Shown piece after piece: positions 1 to 8,370 of a stretch of 64,000 nucleotides of DNA. Each line of letters opens with the position of its first letter. Within the stretch, counting starts at the first letter, position 1. Position numbers and translations under genes: made by a program. The DNA lies in assembly GCF_002752675.1 (NCBI RefSeq), contig NZ_CP024608.1:2046001-2110000 (forward strand), written 5' to 3'. This DNA is from Massilia violaceinigra (GTDB taxonomy: Bacteria > Pseudomonadota > Gammaproteobacteria > Burkholderiales > Burkholderiaceae_D). The notes below the pieces were generated by a model, which ran no database searches, had not been told where the DNA came from, and saw nothing but the letters and a program-made list of their open reading frames with translations.

Positions 1-1
1 C

Positions 2-112
2 AAGGTCAACGGCACCCCGATCGGGCGCGCCGAAGTGGTGGTGGCCGGCGAACAGTACGGGCTCAAGGTCATCGACCTCGACGGCCTGGACCTGGACCTG
101 ATCACCGCATGA
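2..112 (+). CDS. FliN-like flagellar switch protein, C-terminal end (partial)
   Basis: Only the last 36 codons are in the window. The residues around VNGTPIGRAEVV followed by YGLKVIDLDG match the end of the SpoA (surface presentation of antigens) domain found in FliN, FliM and type III C-ring proteins. The stop codon overlaps the fliP start (ATGA, 109-112), so the gene is translationally coupled to fliP. FliN forms the cytoplasmic switch ring of the flagellar motor. A FliM or HrcQ-type protein cannot be ruled out because the N-terminus lies outside the window. Confidence 0.75.
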   Translation, partial: KVNGTPIGRAEVVVAGEQYGLKVIDLDGLDLDLITA

Positions 113-870
113 GAGAGGGCGCACGGGGCGGCGGCGCCGGCGTGGCCACGGCGGCCTTGCTGGCCGCCGGCCTGCTGCTGTGCGCGCCGGCCTCGGCCCA
201 GGACTTGCTGGCCGGGGTGATCCCGGGCGCCAAGACCGACCTGACGGTCAAGTCGCAGGTGCTGGTCCTGATGACCCTGCTTGGGCTCTTGCCCATCATG
301 GTCATGATGATGACCTGCTTCACCCGCTTCGTGATCGTGCTCTCGCTGCTGCGCCAGGCGCTCGGCCTGCAGCAGGGTTTGCCGAACCGCATCATCACCG
401 GCGTGGCCCTGATCCTCACCCTGCTGGTGATGCGCCCCATCGGCGACCAGATCTGGCGCGACGCCTTCGTCCCCTACGACCAGGACAAGATCGGCATGCA
501 GGACGCCCTGAAGGTGGCCGAAGTGCCGCTCTCGCGCTTCATGCTGGCCCAGACCAGCAAGGCCGCGCTGGCCCAGGTGGCCCATCTGGCGGGCGAGCCG
601 GCCGACCTGGCGCCGCAGAAGCGCGCGTTTACGGTCAAGCTGGCGGCGTTCGTCTTGAGCGAACTGAAAACCGCGTTTCAGATCGGCGCCATGCTGTTCA
701 TTCCGTTTTTGATCATCGACCTGGTGGTGTCCTCGGTGCTGATGGCGATGGGCATGATGATGCTCTCGCCGCTGGTCATTTCCCTGCCGTTCAAGCTGCT
801 GCTGTTCGTGCTGGTCGATGGCTGGACCCTGACCGTGAACACGCTGGTCGGCAGCATACGGCCGTTCTGA
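109..870 (+). CDS. fliP: Flagellar export gate protein FliP
   Basis: 253 residues, the normal FliP size. It starts with a cleavable-looking signal sequence (about residues 1-30, ending near APASAQ), followed by the FliP family core: MMTCFTRFVIVLSLLRQALG, then the QIWRDAFVPYD region, and C-terminal membrane segments rich in Met and Leu (IGAMLFIPFLIIDLVVSSVLM). FliP is the main ring subunit of the flagellar type III export gate in the inner membrane. It overlaps the FliN-like stop codon and is 27 bp from fliQ. No fliO lies between the FliN-like gene and fliP, unlike the common fliMNOPQR order. Confidence 0.95.
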   Translation: MREGARGGGAGVATAALLAAGLLLCAPASAQDLLAGVIPGAKTDLTVKSQVLVLMTLLGLLPIMVMMMTCFTRFVIVLSLLRQALGLQQGLPNRIITGVALILTLLVMRPIGDQIWRDAFVPYDQDKIGMQDALKVAEVPLSRFMLAQTSKAALAQVAHLAGEPADLAPQKRAFTVKLAAFVLSELKTAFQIGAMLFIPFLIIDLVVSSVLMAMGMMMLSPLVISLPFKLLLFVLVDGWTLTVNTLVGSIRPF

Positions 871-897
871 GGGCCGCACTTTGATGGGAGAAAGCCG

Positions 898-1167
898 ATG
901 ACCCCCGACGTGGCCGTGGACCTGATGGTCGGAGCGCTGCAAATCGTCATGCTGATGGTACTGGTGCTGGTGGTGCCGGGCCTGATCACCGGTTTGCTGG
1001 TGGCGCTGGTGCAGGCCGCCACCCAGATCAACGAGCAGACCCTGAGCTTCCTGCCGCGCCTGCTGGTGACCCTGCTGGCGGTGATCGTGGCCGGGCACTG
1101 GATGACGGCCTACCTGATGGATTACTGCGTCTCCGTCTTCCAGCGCGCCGCCGCCCTGGTCGGCTAG
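898..1167 (+). CDS. fliQ: Flagellar export gate protein FliQ
   Basis: 89 residues with two membrane segments (about 15-40 and 52-78), as expected for FliQ. The family core PGLITGLLVALVQAATQINE and the following TLSFLPRL are clear. A GGGAG ribosome-binding site lies just before the ATG. FliQ packs around FliP/FliR in the inner-membrane export gate. It is followed after 4 bp by fliR. Confidence 0.95.
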   Translation: MTPDVAVDLMVGALQIVMLMVLVLVVPGLITGLLVALVQAATQINEQTLSFLPRLLVTLLAVIVAGHWMTAYLMDYCVSVFQRAAALVG

Positions 1168-1171
1168 GCGC

Positions 1172-1948
1172 ATGGAGCTGGCCGGCTACCTGCTGCCGCT
1201 GCTGAACGCCCTGTGGTGGCCGTTCATCCGCAACCTGGCGCTGCTGTCGTCGGCGCCGGTGGTGGGCGACATCCTGGTGCCGCTGCCGGTGCGCGTGCTG
1301 CTGTCGCTGGTGCTGTCGTTCATGATGCTGCCGTTTTCCCCGGGCAATGCGGTGGTCGACCCGTTTTCCGTGCTTGGCATCGCCACCACCCTGGAGCAGG
1401 CCGTGATCGGCGGCGTGCTGGGGCTGGCCATGCATTTTTCCATGTCGGTGATCAATGTGCTCGGCTACCTGGTCTCGAGCCAGATCGGTTTTTCGATGGC
1501 GCAGATGAACGATCCGGTCAACGGCACCGCCTCGGATGTGGTGTCCGGCATGCTGTCGCTGCTGGCCATCATCGTGTTTTTCGCCATCGACGGCCACCTG
1601 GTGCTGACCGGGGTGCTGGCGGCTAGCTTCAAGGCCTGGCCGGTCGGCGGCGGCTACGGCCCGGTGCTGCTGCATACCGTGGCGCTCAAGGCGGCCTGGA
1701 TTTTCGCCGCCGCCATGCTGCTGGCGCTGCCGATCGTGTTTTCGACTTTGGTGGTGCAGCTCGGCTTTGGCCTGTTGAACCGGGTGGCGCCGTCATTGAA
1801 TTTGTTTTCGCTGGGCTTTTCGCTGACCACCCTGTTCGGCCTGATGATGCTGGTCCAGATCGTGCGTTTCATTCCCGAACACTACATTGCGATGAGCAAC
1901 CAGGTGCTCGAACTGATCCAACAACAGATGAAGGCGGCCCATGGCTGA
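1172..1948 (+). CDS. fliR: Flagellar export gate protein FliR
   Basis: 258 residues with about six hydrophobic segments, the usual FliR size. Family features include the GFSMAQMNDPVNGTASDVV stretch near residues 107-126 and the membrane-embedded C-terminal part. FliR completes the FliP5-FliQ4-FliR1 export channel. Its last 8 bases overlap the start of flhB, so the two are translationally coupled. Confidence 0.94.
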   Translation: MELAGYLLPLLNALWWPFIRNLALLSSAPVVGDILVPLPVRVLLSLVLSFMMLPFSPGNAVVDPFSVLGIATTLEQAVIGGVLGLAMHFSMSVINVLGYLVSSQIGFSMAQMNDPVNGTASDVVSGMLSLLAIIVFFAIDGHLVLTGVLAASFKAWPVGGGYGPVLLHTVALKAAWIFAAAMLLALPIVFSTLVVQLGFGLLNRVAPSLNLFSLGFSLTTLFGLMMLVQIVRFIPEHYIAMSNQVLELIQQQMKAAHG

Positions 1949-3083
1949 CGACGCGAGCGGTGGCGACAAGACCGAAAAGGCTTCGCAGCAAAAGCTGCGC
2001 AAGGCCCGCGATGAAGGCCAGGTGGTGCGTTCGCGCGACCTGGGCACCGCCATCGGCATCCTGATCAGCCTGAAACTGTTCGCCATGCTGCTGCCGACCT
2101 ACCTGTTGTCGTTTCGTAACCTGTTCGACCTGGTCTTCATTCCGCTGGGCCCGGACGGGGCCATGGAAAACGCCATGTCGACCATCTTCAGCAGCGCCAT
2201 GTGGCTGTTGATCAGCATGGTGCTGCCGCTGCTGGGCGTGCCGTTCGCGGTGGTGCTCTCGTCCCTCATTCCCGGCGGCTGGGTGATCAGCACCAAGCAC
2301 TGGGAACCGAAAATGAACCGCCTGTCGCCGATGAAGAACCTCGGCAACCTGTTCACGGCCAAGCACGGCATCGGCGTGGCCACCTCGGTGGCCAAGGCGG
2401 TGGTGCTGGGCTGGGTGCTGGTGCACGTGAGCCGCTCGGGCATGAGTGCCTTTGTCGAGCTGCAAAAAATGCCGCTCAGCGTGGCCCTGTCGACCGGCGC
2501 CGGCCTGATGCTCGACGCCCTGATGGCCATGTGCATGGTATTCATCATGTTCGCCGTGCTCGACGTGCCGATGCAGGCATTCTTGTTCGCGCGCAACCAG
2601 CGCATGAGCAAGCACGACCAGAAGGAAGAGCACAAGAGCAGCGAAGGCAAGCCGGAAGTGCGCCAGCGCATCCGCCAGCTGCAGCAGCAGATGGCGCGCC
2701 GCAGCGTCAACAAGACCGTGCCCACGGCCGACGTGGTGATCGTCAACCCGGAACACTACGCGGTGGCGCTCAAGTACGAGGCCAGCCGCGCCGAGGCGCC
2801 CTTCGTGGTGGCCAAGGGAGTCGATGAAATGGCCCTGTACATCCGCCAGATTGCACGCCAGCACAATATCGAGACACTCGAACTGCCGCCCCTGGCGCGC
2901 GCGATCTACAATACCAGCCAGGTCCAGCAGCAAATTCCGGCCCAGCTGTACCAGGCCGTGTCGCAGGTGCTCAACTATGTGCTGCAACTGAACGCTTTCC
3001 GTGCCGGCCGGCGCACTGCGCCGCCACGTTTTCCCAACGAGGTGGTCGTGCCATCTCATCTGAGTGAGGTTCCCGCCACATGA
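1941..3083 (+). CDS. flhB: Flagellar export switch protein FlhB (NPEH variant)
   Basis: 380 residues: a short polar N-terminus (DKTEKASQQKLRKARDEGQV, typical of FlhB), four membrane segments to about residue 215, then a cytoplasmic domain. FlhB self-cleaves between Asn and Pro in a conserved NPTH loop and so switches export from hook to filament substrates. Here the loop reads NPEH (residues 269-272, bases 2745-2756). Asn and Pro are kept, but Thr is replaced by Glu. The C-terminal tail extends about 30 residues past the usual end. The start overlaps fliR, and the end overlaps flhA by ATGA. Confidence 0.94.
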   Translation: MADDASGGDKTEKASQQKLRKARDEGQVVRSRDLGTAIGILISLKLFAMLLPTYLLSFRNLFDLVFIPLGPDGAMENAMSTIFSSAMWLLISMVLPLLGVPFAVVLSSLIPGGWVISTKHWEPKMNRLSPMKNLGNLFTAKHGIGVATSVAKAVVLGWVLVHVSRSGMSAFVELQKMPLSVALSTGAGLMLDALMAMCMVFIMFAVLDVPMQAFLFARNQRMSKHDQKEEHKSSEGKPEVRQRIRQLQQQMARRSVNKTVPTADVVIVNPEHYAVALKYEASRAEAPFVVAKGVDEMALYIRQIARQHNIETLELPPLARAIYNTSQVQQQIPAQLYQAVSQVLNYVLQLNAFRAGRRTAPPRFPNEVVVPSHLSEVPAT

Positions 3084-5167
3084 GTTTCTTGAACAGCCTG
3101 CTGGTCGAGTTGAAGCGGCATAAATTTGCCACGCCGGTATTCCTGCTGGTGATCCTGTCGATGATCATCCTGCCGCTGCCGCCGGTACTGCTCGACGTGC
3201 TGTTCACGTTCAACATCGTGCTGGCGCTGATCGTCATCCTGGTGTCGGTCTCGGCCAAGCGGCCGCTCGACTTCTCGGTGTTCCCGAGCGTCATTCTCGG
3301 CACCACCATGCTGCGCCTGACCCTGAACGTGGCCTCGACCCGGGTGGTGCTGCTGCACGGCCACGAAGGCAGCGACGCGGCCGGTAAAGTGATCGAAGCC
3401 TTCGCCAATGTGGTTATCGGCGGCAATTTCGTGGTCGGTTTCGTGGTGTTCGTGATTTTGATGATCATTAACTTCGCGGTGGTGACCAAGGGCGCCGAAC
3501 GGATTTCCGAAGTGTCGGCGCGCTTCACCCTGGACGCGCTGCCGGGCAAGCAGATGGCCATCGACGCCGACCTCAACGCCGGCCTGATCAACCAGGAAAA
3601 AGCCCAGGTGCGGCGGCGCGACGTGGCCGCCGAAGCCGACTTCTACGGCGCCATGGACGGGGCCTCGAAGTTCGTGCGCGGCGACGCGGTCGCCAGTATT
3701 TTGATTCTGATTATCAATATGGTGGGCGGCGTCGCGATCGGCTCGCTGATGCACAACCTGTCGTTCGGCGACGCCTTCCGCCTGTACGCGCTGCTGACCA
3801 TCGGTGACGGCCTGGTGGCGCAGATTCCGGCGCTGCTGCTGTCGGCTGCGGCGGCGATCCTGGTGACCCGGATCAGCGATTCGGGCGATTTCGAACAGCA
3901 GGTGGGCGGGCAGTTGCTGGCCTCGCCGGCGGTGCTGTACAGCGCCTCGGGCATGATGCTGGCGCTGGCCATGGTGCCGGGCATGCCGTGGATGATGTTC
4001 GGCATTTTCGCCATCGTGCTCGGCTATGTGGGCTGGCGTCTGGGGCGCATGGTCAAGGCGCCCGACCAGGCCGGGGTGGCGGCGATCGAAGCGGCCCTGC
4101 GCGACGAGCGCGCGCCCGAGCTCGAATGGCATCAATTGCCGGCGGTGCAGCCGCTGACGGTGGCGGTGGGCTACAAGCTGGTCGGGCTGGTCGACGCCGC
4201 CCAGGGCGAGCCGCTGACCAAGCGCATCAAGGGCGTGCGCCAGAGCCTGTCGGAAGCGATGGGGCTGCTGCTACCGCAGATCAACGTGCGCGACGACCTG
4301 TCGCTGCGCCCGACCCAGTATTCGATCATGCTCAGCGGCACCGTGGTGGCGGAAGCCGAAGTGGTGCCGGACTGCCTGATGGCGATTCCCTCGCCCTCGG
4401 TGTACGGCCAGCTCGACGGCATTCCCGGGATCGAACCGGCCTACGGCATGGCCATCACCTGGATTGCGCCGGCCGAGAAGGCCCATGCGCTGGGGCTGGG
4501 TTACCAGGTGGTCGAGGTGCCGAGCGCGATCGCCACGCACTGCTCGAAGGTGGTGCGCGACTATCTGCCGGATTTGTTTCGCCATGAAGACGTGCCGGCG
4601 ATCCTGGAGCGGCTCACGGCGCTCTCGCCGAAGCTCTCGTCGGCGCTGGACAAGGCGCTCACGCACACCCAGCTGCTGCGGGTGTTCCGCGTGCTGCTGG
4701 CCGAAAATGTGTCGCTCAAGGATATCGTGGTGATCGGCACCACCTTGCTCGACAGCTCGGAAACGACCAAGGACCCGATTCTGCTGGCGGCCGAGGTGCG
4801 CTGCGCGCTGCGGCGCCAGATCGTCACGGCGCTGTTCGGCAAGAAGAAGGAAATGCCGGCGTTCAATCTGTCGGCCGAGCTGGAGAATATGCTGCTGGGT
4901 TCCCTGAACCAGGCGCGCCAGGGCGGGAAGGTCGCGCTCGACAATTTCCCGATCGATCCGCAGTTGCTGTCGCAGCTGCAGCTGAACATGCCGGTGGCGC
5001 GCGAGCAGATGAAGCAGCAGCAGAGTGCGCCGCTGCTGCTGGTGCTGCCGCAGATCCGGCCATTGCTGGCGCGTTACGCGCGCCTGTTCGCGCCGGGCTT
5101 GCACGTGCTTTCTTACAACGAAATCCCCGAAAACCGCGATGTGAGCATTGTCGGAACAGTCGGATAA
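3080..5167 (+). CDS. flhA: Flagellar export apparatus protein FlhA
   Basis: 695 residues, the usual FlhA length. The N-terminal half has about eight membrane segments, and the family motif RPLDFSVFPSVILGTTMLRL (residues about 56-75) is followed by TLNVASTR. The cytoplasmic loop has ISEVSARFTLDALPGKQMAIDADL, written here as a family signature from residue about 140. The C-terminal half is the soluble nonameric ring domain that docks export chaperones. It is the last gene of the plus-strand export operon and overlaps flhB by 4 bp. Confidence 0.95.
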   Translation: MSFLNSLLVELKRHKFATPVFLLVILSMIILPLPPVLLDVLFTFNIVLALIVILVSVSAKRPLDFSVFPSVILGTTMLRLTLNVASTRVVLLHGHEGSDAAGKVIEAFANVVIGGNFVVGFVVFVILMIINFAVVTKGAERISEVSARFTLDALPGKQMAIDADLNAGLINQEKAQVRRRDVAAEADFYGAMDGASKFVRGDAVASILILIINMVGGVAIGSLMHNLSFGDAFRLYALLTIGDGLVAQIPALLLSAAAAILVTRISDSGDFEQQVGGQLLASPAVLYSASGMMLALAMVPGMPWMMFGIFAIVLGYVGWRLGRMVKAPDQAGVAAIEAALRDERAPELEWHQLPAVQPLTVAVGYKLVGLVDAAQGEPLTKRIKGVRQSLSEAMGLLLPQINVRDDLSLRPTQYSIMLSGTVVAEAEVVPDCLMAIPSPSVYGQLDGIPGIEPAYGMAITWIAPAEKAHALGLGYQVVEVPSAIATHCSKVVRDYLPDLFRHEDVPAILERLTALSPKLSSALDKALTHTQLLRVFRVLLAENVSLKDIVVIGTTLLDSSETTKDPILLAAEVRCALRRQIVTALFGKKKEMPAFNLSAELENMLLGSLNQARQGGKVALDNFPIDPQLLSQLQLNMPVAREQMKQQQSAPLLLVLPQIRPLLARYARLFAPGLHVLSYNEIPENRDVSIVGTVG

Positions 5168-5199
5168 GTTTCCTTATCGGCGGCCGCCGGTGAGGAAAC
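5168..5199. terminator. Near-perfect palindrome between convergent flhA and fliK-like genes
   Basis: Immediately after the flhA stop, GTTTCCTTATCGGCGG pairs with CCGCCGGTGAGGAAAC, with the two exceptions being G-U-type pairs. There is no T tract on either side. It lies in the 50-bp gap between two convergent genes, so a bidirectional transcription barrier or mRNA-end stabiliser is the likely role. Confidence 0.5.
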
Positions 5200-5217
5200 A
5201 CTGACCGGGACGACGGC

Positions 5218-6123
5218 TCATGGTTCACCGTAAGCCATGTCGCCCGGCAGCGGCCCCTCGGTAAACCGCACCGTCGTTGCCGCCTCCGGCCTGGAGGTCC
5301 CTGCCAGCAGCAGCGCCACTTCCGCCATGGCCCGGAACAGCGGCGGGGGCAGGGCGGCGCTGATCTGGGATGAGTACTGCTGCAGCGGCTTGCCCGGCCA
5401 TATTCCCTGCCTGACGCTGGCACGCGCCAGGCGCAAACCGGCCAGTTCGATCGCCTGCTTGAGCGCCGGCAGCGCCTGGCGCAGTAGCGCAACCGCGCGC
5501 GGATGCTCGGCCGCCAGTTCCATCAAGACCCCATCGACCAGTTCCAGCTGCACCGTGGCATGGCTGCCGTCAGCCAGCACCACGTCAAGCCGCAACGCGG
5601 CCTTGGCGCGCTGGCGCCGGCTGGGCGGCGGATCGGGCAAGCCGGTCAGCAGGCGCAGCGCCAATTGCTGGCCGCCCGCGCCCGGCAGCACGAAACGCCA
5701 CGCTTCCGGGTGCCACAACAAGGTTGCCTGATGCGGCACGGCGCTCGCCTGCAGGGCTTGCTGAGGGCCCGACATCAATAGATTGCCCGACATGAACTGG
5801 GCCCGTCCCTGCTGCTGCAAGGTGGCCAACTGGGCCGCGTAGGCACGCACCATGGTGCGCCATGCGTTGGCCAGGCTGGCGCCGTCGAGCACCGGCCAGG
5901 CCAGCTGGCGCGCCATGAAGACCTGGTCGGTGCGCATCGAGGCGCTTTCGTTCAGGTTGGCAGGCAGGCCGGCGCCCGACCCGGCCGCGGCCACCGGTTC
6001 GGAGACCGGCAGCGGCAAGCCCATGCCCGCGGCCCCCGCCTTGGCCGGCGCCGGCAGCAGCGACACCGGCGCCAGCGGTGCAATCAGCGGCGCGCCCAGC
6101 GGTTGCGAATGGATGGTAGACAT
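5218..6123 (-). CDS. FliK-like flagellar hook-length control protein
   Basis: About 301 residues from ATG at 6123 (a GTG at 6132 is also in frame, and neither has a clear ribosome-binding site). The N-terminal two thirds is Ala/Pro/Gln-rich and low in complexity, as in FliK rulers. The last third resembles the FliK C-terminal domain: LRLDVVLADGSHATVQLELV, then a helix pair ALPALKQAIELAGLRLARAS. FliK measures hook length and triggers the FlhB switch. It points toward the export operon and is separated from the flagellins by a terminator. The assignment rests on domain character and context, not on strong sequence identity. Confidence 0.6.
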   Translation of the reverse strand: MSTIHSQPLGAPLIAPLAPVSLLPAPAKAGAAGMGLPLPVSEPVAAAGSGAGLPANLNESASMRTDQVFMARQLAWPVLDGASLANAWRTMVRAYAAQLATLQQQGRAQFMSGNLLMSGPQQALQASAVPHQATLLWHPEAWRFVLPGAGGQQLALRLLTGLPDPPPSRRQRAKAALRLDVVLADGSHATVQLELVDGVLMELAAEHPRAVALLRQALPALKQAIELAGLRLARASVRQGIWPGKPLQQYSSQISAALPPPLFRAMAEVALLLAGTSRPEAATTVRFTEGPLPGDMAYGEP

Positions 6124-6145
6124 GGCGTTCACGCATGGTCAGGAT

Positions 6146-6178
6146 AAAAAAAGAGCCAGCCGGGTGGCCGGCTGGCTC
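6146..6178 (-). terminator. Rho-independent terminator of flagellin 1
   Basis: An 11-bp perfect stem (6153-6163 with 6168-6178, GAGCCAGCCGG type) is followed on the minus strand by seven T. It lies 39 bp after the flagellin 1 stop codon. Confidence 0.88.
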
Positions 6179-6216
6179 GGTCGTTGCCCGGCTGACTACG
6201 CCGGCGGCCGTGCCGC

Positions 6217-7077
6217 TTACTGCAGCAGCGACATGACCATCGAGGACATGCTGTTGCTCTGCTTGAGCATGGCGGTGCCGGCTTGCAGCAGCATCTGGTT
6301 GGTGGTCATTTTCGAGCTTTCGCTGGCGAAGTCGACGTCCATGATGCGGCCGGTGGCAGCCTTGCTGTTGGTGCTGATGTTCGACAGGTTGTTATAGACG
6401 TGTTCGAGGCGGTTGGCCGAAGCACCCAGGGCCGAGCGCACGGTGCCGATCGAGGCGATCGCGGTCGAGAGCTTGTCGATGGTGGTCGAAGCGGTGCCCA
6501 CACCGGTCAGTTCGGTGCCGACCGTGTTCGGGGCGGCGTAGTTGGCGGTGGTGGCGCCGACGTCGGTGCCCAGGGTGGTCATGCTGGCAGACATGTCGAC
6601 GGTCATTTTTTCACTGGTGCTCGAACCGATCTGGAACGTCATGGCCGAAGCGATGGTGCCGCCGACGAGCAGCTTGGCGCCGCCGAAGGAGGTGTTGTTC
6701 AATACGTTGTTCAGTTCGGTGCCGAGGGCATCGTATTCCGACTGCATCGCGGTCTTGTCGGCCGAGGTGGAGGAGGCATCGGCCGATTGCGTGGCCAGAT
6801 CCTTCATGCGCACCAGCATGTTGCTTACTTCGTCGAGCGCGCCTTCAGCGGTCTGCAGCATCGAGGTCGAATTCTGGGTGTTGCGCATTGCAACGGCCAT
6901 GCCGCTGGTCTGGGCTTTGAGGCGGGTGGCGATCTGCAGGCCGGCGGCGTCGTCCATCGACGAATTGATGCGGTAACCGGTCGACAGGCGGGTCATCGAG
7001 GTCGACAGGCTGCCTTGGGTACGGTTGATCGAATTTTGTGCGGACAGGGCAGCGTTGTTAGTGTGCAGACTCAGCAT
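6217..7077 (-). CDS. fliC: Flagellin 1 (of four tandem copies)
   Basis: 286 residues. The N-terminal D0/D1 domain begins MLSLHTNNAALSAQNSINRT and contains the flagellin signature LSTGYRINSSMDDAAGLQIA. The C-terminal D0/D1 domain ends in AGTAMLKQSNSMSSMVMSLL. The middle (about residues 150-205) is short and differs among the four copies. The protein is exported and polymerised as filament subunit. The MLSLHTN start resembles the flagellins of lateral (Flag-2 type) systems more than the usual polar FliC start. A GGAG ribosome-binding site precedes the ATG. Confidence 0.95.
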   Translation of the reverse strand: MLSLHTNNAALSAQNSINRTQGSLSTSMTRLSTGYRINSSMDDAAGLQIATRLKAQTSGMAVAMRNTQNSTSMLQTAEGALDEVSNMLVRMKDLATQSADASSTSADKTAMQSEYDALGTELNNVLNNTSFGGAKLLVGGTIASAMTFQIGSSTSEKMTVDMSASMTTLGTDVGATTANYAAPNTVGTELTGVGTASTTIDKLSTAIASIGTVRSALGASANRLEHVYNNLSNISTNSKAATGRIMDVDFASESSKMTTNQMLLQAGTAMLKQSNSMSSMVMSLLQ

Positions 7078-7143
7078 GATCGAACTCCAGGTATAGGGGG
7101 TGGGGGTTGTCGGAGCCGCGGTGTGCTGCGCTCTTACTAGTAC

Positions 7144-7174
7144 AAGACGACCGTTTCGCCGGCCGCGTTAAGTG
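7144..7174 (-). promoter_or_regulatory. Candidate sigma28 promoter of flagellin 1
   Basis: On the minus strand TTAA (7168-7171) is followed by 16 bases and then GTCGTCTT (7144-7151). This spacing and partial sequence fit the sigma28 pattern TAAA-N15-GCCGATAA. The same arrangement with identical spacing is present before all four flagellins. Assigned by comparison of the four copies; no transcription data. Confidence 0.55.
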
Positions 7175-7210
7175 CCACATGGAAATTAATCGAACTATTT
7201 TCTGTGCATG

Positions 7211-7240
7211 AAAAAAGCCAGCCGGATGAGGGCTGGCTTT
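7211..7240 (-). terminator. Rho-independent terminator of flagellin 2
   Basis: Stem AAAGCCAGCC / GGCTGGCTTT with a 7-base loop and a run of T on the minus strand, 39 bp downstream of the flagellin 2 stop. The sequence is closely related to the other three flagellin terminators. Confidence 0.85.
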
Positions 7241-7279
7241 CTGGGGAACCCGGCTTGCTCAGCCGGGCATCCTTGCGGA

Positions 7280-8134
7280 TTACTGCAGCAGCGACATGAC
7301 CATCGAGGACATGCTGTTGCTCTGCTTGAGCATGGCGGTGCCGGCTTGCAGCAGCATCTGGTTGGTGGTCATTTTCGAGCTTTCGCTGGCGAAGTCGACG
7401 TCCATGATGCGGCCGGTTGCAGCCTTGCTGTTGGTGCTGATGTTCGACAGGTTGTTGTAGACGTGTTCGAGGCGGTTGGCCGAGGCGCCCAGGGCCGAAC
7501 GCACGGTGCCGATCGAGGCCAGCGCGGTCGAGAGCAGGTCGATGGTGGCGTTGGCGGTGGCGGTCAGTTCGGTGCCTGGGGTGCCCGGCACGGTGTAGGT
7601 GCCGCTGGTGGCGCCGATGGCGGTGTTCAGGGCGGTTACGTCGGTGGCCAGGTTGACCGTCATTTTTTCACTGGTGCTCGAACCGATCTGGAAGGTCATC
7701 GAGGAAGCGATGGTGCCGCCGATCAGCAGCTTGGCGCCGCCGAAGGTGGTGTTGGTCATCACGTTGCTCAGTTCCTTGCCGAGGGCGTCGTACTCGGCCT
7801 GCATGGCGGTCTTGTCGGCCGTGGTCGAGGAGGCATCGGAAGCTTGCGTGGCCAGATCTTTCATGCGCACCACCATGTTGCTCACTTCGTCGAGCGCGCC
7901 TTCAGCGGTCTGCAGCATCGAGGTCGAATTCTGGGTGTTGCGCATTGCAACGGCCATGCCGCTGGTCTGGGCTTTCAGGCGGGTGGCGATCTGCAGGCCG
8001 GCGGCGTCGTCCATCGACGAATTGATGCGGTAGCCGGTCGACAGGCGGGTCATCGAGGTCGACAGGCTGCCCTGGGTGCGGTTGATCGAGTTTTGCGCGG
8101 ACAGGGCAGCGTTGTTGGTGTGAAGGCTCAGCAT
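7280..8134 (-). CDS. fliC: Flagellin 2 (of four tandem copies)
   Basis: 284 residues, two fewer than the other copies. The N- and C-terminal polymerisation domains are nearly identical to flagellin 1. The centre is the most divergent of the set (VNLATDVTALNTAIGATSG and PGTPGTELTATANATIDLLS). It also has VVRMKDLATQASDASSTT where others have LVRMKDLATQSADASST. AGGAG lies before the ATG. Its own promoter and terminator flank it. Confidence 0.95.
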   Translation of the reverse strand: MLSLHTNNAALSAQNSINRTQGSLSTSMTRLSTGYRINSSMDDAAGLQIATRLKAQTSGMAVAMRNTQNSTSMLQTAEGALDEVSNMVVRMKDLATQASDASSTTADKTAMQAEYDALGKELSNVMTNTTFGGAKLLIGGTIASSMTFQIGSSTSEKMTVNLATDVTALNTAIGATSGTYTVPGTPGTELTATANATIDLLSTALASIGTVRSALGASANRLEHVYNNLSNISTNSKAATGRIMDVDFASESSKMTTNQMLLQAGTAMLKQSNSMSSMVMSLLQ

Positions 8135-8201
8135 GGTCTAACTCCTGGGGGTTGGGTGGTTGCTTCTTGGAGCCGCACTGGTGTCGCGCTCTCATCAATA
8201 C

Positions 8202-8232
8202 AAGGCGACACTTTGATCTGGATCATTAAGTG
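8202..8232 (-). promoter_or_regulatory. Candidate sigma28 promoter of flagellin 2
   Basis: TTAA (8226-8229) and GTCGCCTT (8202-8209) on the minus strand with 16 bases between, the same geometry as at the other flagellins. Confidence 0.55.
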
Positions 8233-8301
8233 CCACATGGAAATATATTCGAAATAGATGTGTGTGTTGTCGCTATGGACATCTTGCAGTGCGGATGGAC
8301 G

Positions 8302-8333
8302 AAAAAAAACCAGCCGGGGGAGGGCTGGTTTTT
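8302..8333 (-). terminator. Rho-independent terminator of flagellin 3
   Basis: Stem AAAAACCAGCC / GGCTGGTTTTT with a run of T on the minus strand, about 40 bp after the flagellin 3 stop. A T run on the plus side too makes it bidirectional in form. Confidence 0.85.
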
Positions 8334-8370
8334 GTGGCAACCCGGCGGCTGCGCCGGGCATCCTGGATGA

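Noticed and set aside
7144..7190. Sigma54 promoter suggested by TGGCAC upstream of the flagellins
   Set aside because: No GC element at the required -12 spacing in copies 2, 3 and 4. The sigma28-type geometry is conserved in all four.
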